8,952 nucleotides of DNA from positions 1-8,952 of the forward strand of contig JAAVEX010000003.1 of assembly GCA_014801065.1 (NCBI GenBank). Reading direction: 5' to 3'. The notes under the pieces are model-generated. The model saw only the letters and a list, made by a program, of their open reading frames with translations. It searched no databases and was not told the origin of the DNA. The position numbers were made by a program, and so were the translations under genes. Origin of the DNA: Barnesiella sp. Lineage in GTDB: Bacteria; Bacteroidota; Bacteroidia; Bacteroidales; Muribaculaceae. How positions within the stretch are numbered: the first letter of the stretch is position 1; every line of letters begins with the position of its first letter. Shown here piece after piece: positions 1-5,817 of this stretch.

Positions 1-1
1 C

Positions 2-457
2 TATCTCGACCGACAGGTGTTGGTGGAACACTCTCCCGATTCAACAAGCGGGTTTAAGCCGGTGAGATCGCAGCTTGATCTTGCCGGACGAAGTGTATGG
101 GTGGTAGCCGGTTCGCCGACCGTGGGTAGGCTGCACAACCTTATGTCGGAGATCGGCGATACGATTTACATTATGTCGGATCCCAATTATAGTTCCGAGT
201 TGCTGTATATGCTGACCTCCATAGGTGAGATAAAACTGTGTGTGGTCAATGAACGTGTGGCAAAGTCAATGGAAGAGAATGGGGGAGGTGCAAAAATAGC
301 ATCCGGAGTCTCTTTTACCCAATTTCAGGGATGGATGATTGCCAAGTCAAATGTGGCGCTGAAGCAGCGGTTGGATTCTGCACTGAACGTCTATCGTCGT
401 GGTGAAGAATATGAACGCCTGTGCGAACGCTATGGTGTGAGAAAGGTCGAAGAGTAA
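2..457 (+). CDS. Periplasmic solute-binding-type domain protein (SBP_bac_3-like), 3' end only
   Basis: This is the C-terminal 151 residues of a gene that enters from the left edge. The frame is open from base 2 (YLDRQVLVEH...) and no start codon can be assigned. The text resembles the second lobe of family 3 extracellular solute-binding proteins: 'LDLAGRSVWVVAGSPTVGRL' is the usual 'L.GK.V.V..GS' strand, followed by 'SSELLYMLTSIGEIKLCVVNERVAKS', the typical lobe-hinge segment in which a helix leads to a 'VVNE.VA' strand. It ends with 'FQGWMIAKSNVALKQRLDSALNVY', the usual late 'W.V.K....L...L...L' pattern. In Bacteroidales such domains occur in lipoproteins related to amino-acid-binding proteins and in MltF-type lytic transglycosylases. 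No transglycosylase domain follows here, so the domain is C-terminal. The ligand cannot be inferred, and signal peptide and N-terminus are outside the window. It converges with htpG. Confidence 0.7.
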   Translation, partial: YLDRQVLVEHSPDSTSGFKPVRSQLDLAGRSVWVVAGSPTVGRLHNLMSEIGDTIYIMSDPNYSSELLYMLTSIGEIKLCVVNERVAKSMEENGGGAKIASGVSFTQFQGWMIAKSNVALKQRLDSALNVYRRGEEYERLCERYGVRKVEE

Positions 458-465
458 CTTTTCCG

Positions 466-513
466 CTAAAAATAAACCGATGCGTCAGGTCGGAATTGAC
501 TTGGCGCATCGGT
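466..513 (-). terminator. Rho-independent terminator of htpG in the convergent gap
   Basis: Bases 476-492 pair with 497-513 around a GAAT loop, giving a 17-bp stem with no unpaired base and three G-T (G.U) positions. The GC-rich core is CCGATGCG (477-484) against CGCATCGG (505-512). Read on the minus strand, the stem is followed by TTATTTTTAG (complement of 466-475), a proper U-rich tail, and it lies 45 bp past the htpG stop. On the plus strand no T-run follows, so termination of the left-hand gene here would be weaker. Confidence 0.8.
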
Positions 514-557
514 CGATGTTATATGGAATCTTATTTGCTATTTCGATCTATTTGCAA

Positions 558-2606
558 TCAGAGCAACGATACCGAACGGCGAATAAAGGCATTGAGGTCG
601 GCACCTCGCAGCAGACCGTTTGCAAGCAGTGCGAGGTCAATCGTCTGTCTTACTACGGGTTGTTCTGCAGCATATTCTGCCGATTCCTTCTTGATGACGG
701 AACGAAGATGGCTCACGGTTTCATCATTGCTTTTGATTTTGTTTTGCTGATCGTCGGTCGGAGTGCCGTCGGCGGTTGCTTTTCTGATATCTTCCGATTC
801 GGCGTTGCGGGCGTCGATGTCAGTAAAGCTTTGGTCAAGTTTCGGCATCAATGTTTCGTCGGCCGAAGCAATAATCTGTTTGATAACAGGACTTCCGGTA
901 TTGATTATAAGATTATAGCTGTCGGGGAGATTGCCGTAGAAGCTCATGCCGGGTTGCATTGCTGCCATTTCTTTCATTCGACGCATATACTCGTTTTGAG
1001 TGATCAGAATAGGATTAGCCTCGGCCGACAGAGCCTCGAAGCTGACAAGAAATTCAGCACCCTCCACTTTGGGAAGCTGCGAACGGAACATATCAGTCAG
1101 CATGTCGCGTTGACGACCTGTCAGATCTACACTTGCGCGATCAGCTTTCGGAATGAGATTGTCGACAATATCGGAGTCAACGCGTACAAACCGGGCCTTT
1201 TCGATCTTGTTTTCAAGCAGTCCGATGAAGTGGCTTTCTAACTGACCATCCATCACGAGAACGCTATACCCTTTTTCGGTCGCATCATTGATGTAGGTGA
1301 ACTGAGCTACCGGATCGGTAGTGTAGAGATAGACCACATCACCATCCTTATCGGTCTGCGAACCTTCAATAAGAGTGCGGTATTCTTCGAGCGAGTAGTA
1401 TTTGCCTTCGGTGTCTTTGACGAGTGTGAACTTCATGGCGGCATCGCAGAATTTCTGATCGGTCAACATTCCGTATTCAATGAATAGCTTGATGTCGTCC
1501 CATTTCTTTTCATAGTCGGTGCGATCAGTGCGGAAAATTTCATCCATTCTGCCGGCCACTTTCTTAGTGATATAACCGGAGATTTTCTTAACAGCGGTGT
1601 CACTTTGCAGATAAGAACGAGACACGTTGAGCGGAATGTCGGGAGAATCGATCACACCCTGTAGAAGCATCATGAATTCCGGCACCACGCCTTCAACGGA
1701 ATCGGTCACGAACACCTGATTGCAGTAAAGTTGGATGCGGTTTTTAGTTACTTCGAAATTGTTTTTGATCTTCGGGAAGAAAAGTATGCCGGTGAGATTG
1801 AACGGGTAGTCAACGTTAAGATGGATCCAGAACAAGGGATCTTCCTGACCGGGATAGAGTTCATGGTAGAAGTTGCGATAGTCTTCGTCGGTGAGGTCGG
1901 CCGGTTTGCGAGTCCATATTGGTTCGGCGGAGTTGACCACGTTGTCTTCTTCAGTATCCACATATTTGCCATCCTTCCACTGCTGTTTTTTGCCTGAAAT
2001 CACAGGCACGGGGAGGAATCGGCAATATTTCTTAAGCAGAGCGTTGATCTCATTTTGTTCAAGGAACTTCTTGCTTTCATCATCGATGTAGAGGATGATA
2101 TCAGTGCCTCGTTCGGCTTTATCGCAAGCTTCCATCACATATTCGGGCGATCCGTCACATTCCCAGCGTACGCCCGTTGCTCCTTCTTTATACGATAGGG
2201 AGCGAATCTCTACCTTTTTGGCCACCATGTAGGCGGAGTAGAATCCAAGACCGAAATGACCAATGATGGCATTGGCGTTGTCTTTATACTTTTCAAGAAA
2301 TTCTTCGGCGCCTGAAAAGGCAATCTGGTTGATGTATTTGTCGACATCTTCAGCTGTCATGCCAATGCCATGATCGCTCACGGTCAGGGTGCCGGCTTCC
2401 TTATCTATGGTCACTCTGACTTTCATATCGCCAAGCTCGCCCTTGTAATCTCCGAACGACGAAAGCGTGCGGAGTTTCTGAGTGGCATCAATGGCATTCG
2501 ATACGAGTTCGCGGAGAAAAATCTCCTGATCTGAGTAAAGGAATTTTTTAATTACAGGAAAAATGTTGTCGGTAGTTACACCGATCTTACCTTTTTGTGC
2601 TGTCAT
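558..2606 (-). CDS. htpG: Molecular chaperone HtpG (Hsp90 family)
   Basis: This encodes a 682-residue cytosolic ATP-dependent chaperone that works as a dimer on late folding intermediates. The N-terminal GHKL ATPase domain shows the catalytic Glu33 and Asn37 in LRELVSNAIDA, DHGIGM at 78-83, and the lid and glycine-rich GHFGLGFYSAY at 116-126. The middle domain carries the ATP-contacting arginine in PLNVSR (Arg330), equivalent to E. coli Arg336. The C-terminal dimerisation domain ends at RRSVSLL. The length is typical of Bacteroidetes, about 60 residues longer than E. coli HtpG (624). The start is the ATG at 2606, giving MTAQKGKIGVTTDN, which matches the family N-terminus; the frame could extend to a TTG at 2645, but those 13 residues are lysine- and asparagine-rich leader with no family resemblance. 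It lies 110 bp downstream of clpC on the same strand, past a terminator-like hairpin, so it may have its own promoter or depend on read-through. All key residues are intact. Confidence 0.97.
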   Translation of the reverse strand: MTAQKGKIGVTTDNIFPVIKKFLYSDQEIFLRELVSNAIDATQKLRTLSSFGDYKGELGDMKVRVTIDKEAGTLTVSDHGIGMTAEDVDKYINQIAFSGAEEFLEKYKDNANAIIGHFGLGFYSAYMVAKKVEIRSLSYKEGATGVRWECDGSPEYVMEACDKAERGTDIILYIDDESKKFLEQNEINALLKKYCRFLPVPVISGKKQQWKDGKYVDTEEDNVVNSAEPIWTRKPADLTDEDYRNFYHELYPGQEDPLFWIHLNVDYPFNLTGILFFPKIKNNFEVTKNRIQLYCNQVFVTDSVEGVVPEFMMLLQGVIDSPDIPLNVSRSYLQSDTAVKKISGYITKKVAGRMDEIFRTDRTDYEKKWDDIKLFIEYGMLTDQKFCDAAMKFTLVKDTEGKYYSLEEYRTLIEGSQTDKDGDVVYLYTTDPVAQFTYINDATEKGYSVLVMDGQLESHFIGLLENKIEKARFVRVDSDIVDNLIPKADRASVDLTGRQRDMLTDMFRSQLPKVEGAEFLVSFEALSAEANPILITQNEYMRRMKEMAAMQPGMSFYGNLPDSYNLIINTGSPVIKQIIASADETLMPKLDQSFTDIDARNAESEDIRKATADGTPTDDQQNKIKSNDETVSHLRSVIKKESAEYAAEQPVVRQTIDLALLANGLLRGADLNAFIRRSVSLL

Positions 2607-2651
2607 ATTTAAAGTGTTTTTTTGGTTTTTCTGTTTATAAAACAAATGTGC

Positions 2652-2685
2652 AAAAAAAATGCCACATCCGGAAATGTGACATTTT
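2652..2685 (-). terminator. Terminator-like hairpin between clpC and htpG
   Basis: Bases 2656-2667 pair with 2674-2685 around a 6-base loop (CCGGAA on the plus strand). On the plus strand the stem has one C.A mismatch (2662/2679). On the minus strand the same position becomes a G.U pair, so the 12-bp stem is continuous only in clpC-strand RNA. It is followed there by an eight-base U-run (complement of 2652-2659). This is a rho-independent terminator 32 bp past the clpC stop. It would end or attenuate clpC transcripts before htpG. Confidence 0.8.
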
Positions 2686-2716
2686 AGTGAAAAATCTAAA
2701 AAATAACTGACAAAAT

Positions 2717-5275
2717 TTACTCCTGTTCAATGACACGTGTAGTGATTTTGTCCGCCTCTTTATCGTAGTCCACCTCGATGAGGTTGCCTTCCTGAAGCTT
2801 GTCGTTGATAATAAGTTCGGCAAGATTGTCTTCGAGATATTTCTGAATGGCGCGTTTGAGCGGACGTGCGCCATATTGTGAGTCATATCCTTTTTCAGCA
2901 ATGAAGGTTTTAGCTTCATCTGTGATCCGCAGGGTGTAGCCCAGATCAGACAGCCGCTTGTAGAATCCTTTAAGCTCGATGTCGATTATGCGGAATATCG
3001 CATCTTTGTCAAGCTGATCAAACATGATGATATCATCGATTCGGTTAAGGAATTCCGGAGCGAATGCTTTCTGAAGAGCTTTCTGAAGCACACCGTGGGT
3101 ATAGCTCTTATCGTCGGCCGACGGTGTGGCGAAGCCAACACCCGTTCCGAAATCCTTGAGCTGCCGTGTGCCGATATTGGATGTCATTATTATTATGGTG
3201 TTCTTGAAATCCACTCTTCGTCCGAGGCTGTCGGTCAGTCGGCCTTCATCCATCACTTGAAGAAGAAGGTTGAACACATCGGGGTGTGCTTTCTCGATCT
3301 CATCAAGAAGCACTACGGAATAGGGGCGGCGGCGCACTTTCTCCGTAAGCTGTCCGCCTTCTTCATATCCCACGTAGCCCGGAGGCGCTCCGACAAGACG
3401 AGACACCGTGAATTTTTCCATATATTCGCTCATGTCAATGCGGATAAGCGTGTCGGCTGAATCAAAGAGATATTCGGCAAGCTTTTTGGCCAAATGCGTT
3501 TTGCCAACGCCTGTCGGACCAAGGAACATAAACGTGCCTATGGGTTTGTTGGGGTCCTTAAGGCCAACGCGATTGCGCTGGATTGCCTTGACTATCTTTT
3601 CGATTGCATTGTCCTGGCCGATAATCTCGCTTTGAAGTTTGGGTGTCATGGACCGGAGTCTCATTCCCTCGGCTTGAGCTATCCTCTGAACGGGAACGCC
3701 GGTCATCATGGCAACTACCTCGGCCACTTTCTCTTCGTCGACGGTCTGGCGGTTGGCAGTCAGCTGTTCTTCCCAACGGCGGTTGGCCGTCTCGAGATTT
3801 TTTTTCAGCTCCTGCTCTTTATCGCGGAATCCGGCCGCTTTTTCGAAGTCTTGCTCCTGAGCTGCTTTTAGCTTTTGAGCGGAGGTGTCTTCTATCTCTT
3901 TTTCAAGCTGTTCAATCTCTTCCGGAACATGAATATTGGTGATATGAACCCTCGAACCGGCTTCGTCCATAGCGTCAATAGCCTTGTCGGGGAAGTTGCG
4001 GTCCGAAAGATAGCGTTCGGTCAGATTGACACAAGCGCGAAGAGCATCATCGGTATAGTTAACATTATGATGGGTCTCATATTTCTCCTTTATGTTATTA
4101 AGGATTGTAAGTGTTTCTTCGCCGGTGGTCGGTTCAACCATTACCTTCTGGAAGCGACGTTCGAGCGCACCATCTTTCTCGATATTTTTTCTATACTCAT
4201 CAAGAGTGGTGGCCCCAATACATTGGATTTCGCCTCTTGCAAGTGCCGGTTTAAGCATATTGGCCGCGTCCATGGATCCGGCGGCATTTCCTGCACCGAC
4301 AATGGTGTGGATCTCATCAATGAAAAGAATCACATCTTTGTTAAGGGCAAGTTCGTTGAGAATAGCTTTGATGCGTTCCTCAAACTGTCCGCGATATTTC
4401 GTGCCGGCCACTATCGAGGCCATGTCGAGTGACACCACGCGCTTGTTGAACAATACACGCGACACCTTTTTCTGGACTATGCGCAGGGCGAGCCCCTCGA
4501 CTATGGCTGATTTGCCCACGCCGGGTTCGCCGATCAGGATGGGGTTGTTTTTCTTTCGGCGACTGAGAATCTGTGCCAGACGTTCGATTTCCACTTCACG
4601 TCCAACCACCGGATCAAGCCGATTTTCCTCGGCCGCACGTGTCATGTCGCGGCCGTATTTATCCAGAGTAGGGGTGTCGCCCCCTTTTCTGGCTGTGCTG
4701 CTGCGCTTATCGCTGCCCGGCGAGGATGCTGACTCCCGGCTTTGTGAGGGTCCGCCTTCGGTTTCCTCAAATTCATCATCTTCTTCATCTTCGCCGGTAA
4801 ATCCCATACGAGGCTGGCTTTCGCCATAAATATGTCTGTTCAAAGCCTGATAGTCAATGCCTGCTTTGAGAAAGGGTTTTATAAATTTCATTTCAGTCGA
4901 ATCTGTGTTGTGAAACAATGCAAGGAGGAGGTGTTCAACGTCTGCTTCCCTGTGATTTCGCTGACGGGCCTCAAGGATGCTGAGTCGCAAAATTCTTGAA
5001 GCCAGGTCGTTGAGCGTAATGCTGTTGGAAAGCCTGTTTTCCGGTTTGTTCTGGATGCCCTGCTCATAGAGCTCGGCGCTGAGATCGCGCACAAGATCAT
5101 TGATGGTCGTATCGTCGGCAATCTTGAGCATGAACTCAACGGCACGCTGCTTTTTATCGCAAATCAGGGCGAGCAAAAGATGCTCGGGGCCGATTATCGA
5201 ATTATTATGCTGCTGAGCCAAATCGGCGCAACTCGCCAAAATCTCCTTGACATCGCTGGAAAGATAGTTTGTCAT
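2717..5275 (-). CDS. clpC: AAA+ unfoldase ClpC (ATP-dependent Clp protease ATP-binding subunit)
   Basis: This 852-residue protein is a cytosolic hexameric unfoldase expected to feed substrates to ClpP. There are two Clp N repeats (about 5-75 and 85-150), then an acidic, serine-rich linker (about 160-200). D1 has Walker A GEPGVGKS 249-256, Walker B ILFIDE 316-321, pore loop KYRG 293-296 and arginine fingers at 373-374. The short middle region holds a UVR-like motif (FEKAAGFRDKEQEL, 477-490). D2 has Walker A GPTGVGKT 586-593, Walker B VVLLDE 654-659, pore loop GYVG 633-636, arginine finger Arg745 and sensor-2 GARP 802-805. VGF at 713-715 sits where ClpC proteins carry the ClpP-docking loop. The short middle domain with UVR motif and this loop argue for ClpC rather than the disaggregase ClpB. 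The ATG at 5275 was preferred to a TTG 12 codons upstream because homology begins at about YLSSDVKEIL. It is divergent from gyrA and precedes htpG. Confidence 0.95.
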   Translation of the reverse strand: MTNYLSSDVKEILASCADLAQQHNNSIIGPEHLLLALICDKKQRAVEFMLKIADDTTINDLVRDLSAELYEQGIQNKPENRLSNSITLNDLASRILRLSILEARQRNHREADVEHLLLALFHNTDSTEMKFIKPFLKAGIDYQALNRHIYGESQPRMGFTGEDEEDDEFEETEGGPSQSRESASSPGSDKRSSTARKGGDTPTLDKYGRDMTRAAEENRLDPVVGREVEIERLAQILSRRKKNNPILIGEPGVGKSAIVEGLALRIVQKKVSRVLFNKRVVSLDMASIVAGTKYRGQFEERIKAILNELALNKDVILFIDEIHTIVGAGNAAGSMDAANMLKPALARGEIQCIGATTLDEYRKNIEKDGALERRFQKVMVEPTTGEETLTILNNIKEKYETHHNVNYTDDALRACVNLTERYLSDRNFPDKAIDAMDEAGSRVHITNIHVPEEIEQLEKEIEDTSAQKLKAAQEQDFEKAAGFRDKEQELKKNLETANRRWEEQLTANRQTVDEEKVAEVVAMMTGVPVQRIAQAEGMRLRSMTPKLQSEIIGQDNAIEKIVKAIQRNRVGLKDPNKPIGTFMFLGPTGVGKTHLAKKLAEYLFDSADTLIRIDMSEYMEKFTVSRLVGAPPGYVGYEEGGQLTEKVRRRPYSVVLLDEIEKAHPDVFNLLLQVMDEGRLTDSLGRRVDFKNTIIIMTSNIGTRQLKDFGTGVGFATPSADDKSYTHGVLQKALQKAFAPEFLNRIDDIIMFDQLDKDAIFRIIDIELKGFYKRLSDLGYTLRITDEAKTFIAEKGYDSQYGARPLKRAIQKYLEDNLAELIINDKLQEGNLIEVDYDKEADKITTRVIEQE

Positions 5276-5367
5276 GCGGTGTTTATAATAGAGTTTTTTG
5301 TAAGAATTCAAATTTTAATGACAGTTAGTAAATGTCCTCTTTTATATTTATGCTGCTTATTATTAGC

Positions 5368-5429
5368 CGATTTCGGATTGCTGTTCAGTTGCTTAGCCCG
5401 CCAAGATACTTTGCTCCGCACCGAAATTG
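5368..5429. repeat. Inverted repeat within GC-richer intergenic island
   Basis: CGATTTCGG at 5368-5376 pairs with CCGAAATTG at 5421-5429: 9 positions, one being a G.T pair, around a 44-base interval. The island is distinctly richer in GC than its AT-rich flanks. It could be part of a structured RNA, a leader element of clpC or a dispersed repeat; the sequence alone does not decide. Confidence 0.4.
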
Positions 5430-5667
5430 CCTAAAAACAAGCTTGCTTAATGTGAACACTTACTGTTCGGGTTGAATTTATTCTTTTATTGTGTAAAGAT
5501 AGCAATAATTGTGCCAGTATTATATTATAAACACTTAAAAATATAAAAATGCGTAGTGTGTGATTGAAAAAAATAGTGAGAGCCTGTCATGTCGCCATAT
5601 CCGGTTGTAATGATTGGTGTGTAACCACCGGAATCGATATTGTATTTAACATTTATTGTCAGAATTA

Positions 5668-5688
5668 TGGCGAAAGTTGTTGGCGAAA
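5668..5688. repeat. Direct repeat TGGCGAAA x2 upstream of gyrA promoter
   Basis: TGGCGAAA occurs at 5668-5675 and again at 5681-5688, a period of 13 bp. An inverted partner (GCCAT, 5695-5699) follows the second copy. The pair lies 27-47 bp upstream of the gyrA -7 box, where an activator or repressor could bind. No regulator is identified. Confidence 0.35.
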
Positions 5689-5714
5689 ATAACTGCCATT
5701 GATGAAAAAATCGT

Positions 5715-5722
5715 TATCTTTG
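5715..5722 (+). promoter_or_regulatory. Probable gyrA promoter -7 box (TATCTTTG)
   Basis: TATCTTTG is a full match to the Bacteroidetes primary-sigma -7 consensus TAnnTTTG, and it stands 95 bp upstream of the gyrA ATG. Transcription would start at about 5726-5731, giving a leader of roughly 90 nt. No good TTTG -33 element is found at the expected distance; a TTG at 5699-5701 is too close. Many promoters in this phylum have weak -33 elements, so the call rests on the -7 box and its position. Confidence 0.6.
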
Positions 5723-5788
5723 TAACTGATTAGCGCCATTTTTGTGCGGTTTGTGCCGGGCGCGATGTAAATAAATAGTAATCAGTTA
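5723..5788 (+). promoter_or_regulatory. Inverted repeat in gyrA leader (possible operator or leader structure)
   Basis: TAACTGATTA (5723-5732) and TAATCAGTTA (5779-5788) are exact reverse complements, 46 bases apart. Directly inside the left arm, GCGCC (5733-5737) can pair with GGCGC (5759-5763), which would leave a 15-base one-sided bulge (5764-5778). Between these lies a near-tandem repeat, TTTGTGCGG (5741-5749) then TTTGTGCCGG (5750-5759). The left arm abuts the -7 box and overlaps the predicted start site, so the palindrome may act as DNA (an operator) or partly as RNA. Confidence 0.4.
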
Positions 5789-5817
5789 ATAAAAGATAAT
5801 ATCAACATTTAATCACT

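Larger units (their letters stand above)
5276..5817. other. Intergenic region between divergent clpC and gyrA (542 bp)
   Basis: No convincing gene lies in this stretch. From the clpC side it contains an AT-rich clpC leader; a GC-richer island (about 5361-5447) with a possible 9-bp stem; an AT-rich stretch (about 5448-5575); then about 5576-5700 with an 8-bp direct repeat near the gyrA side; and the gyrA promoter and leader. On the minus strand, possible clpC -7 boxes are one-mismatch matches to TAnnTTTG: AAAATTTG (complement of 5309-5316, leaving a leader of about 30 nt) and TATCTTTA (complement of 5494-5501). Neither has a clear -33 partner, so the clpC start site is unresolved. I found no CIRCE-type heat-shock operator (TTAGCACTC-N9-GAGTGCTAA). 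Confidence 0.7.

Noticed and set aside
480..1241. Plus-strand open frame of 253 codons antisense to the 3' part of htpG
   Set aside because: It lies opposite a highly conserved Hsp90 frame. Its protein has no recognisable domain and is explained by codon bias of the real gene. It would also begin inside the terminator hairpin.
2607..2645. N-terminal extension of HtpG from a TTG at 2645
   Set aside because: The 13 added residues have no family resemblance, while the ATG at 2606 gives the conserved MTAQKGKIGVTT start. The TTG also lies almost in the terminator.
4092..4829. Plus-strand open frame of 245 codons opposite the clpC N-terminal half
   Set aside because: The product is low-complexity and rich in Ser and Arg, a complement shadow of ClpC's acidic and lysine-rich codons. 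No family resemblance.
5276..5311. N-terminal extension of ClpC from a TTG at 5311
   Set aside because: The extra 12 residues are A/T-rich leader sequence. The ATG at 5275 fits where Clp N-domain homology begins.
5318..5434. 38-residue plus-strand peptide (MTVSKCPLLYLCC...) in the intergenic region
   Set aside because: It has a short hydrophobic stretch, but its reading frame runs through the GC-richer island with its inverted repeat, it has no plausible promoter and it resembles no known family. It is more likely a by-product of the island.
5601..5640. Possible hairpin around CCGG repeats (CCGGTTG...CACCGG) upstream of gyrA
   Set aside because: Pairing is short, interrupted and competes with alternative folds. 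There is no T-run or conserved motif, so I do not call it a terminator or RNA element.
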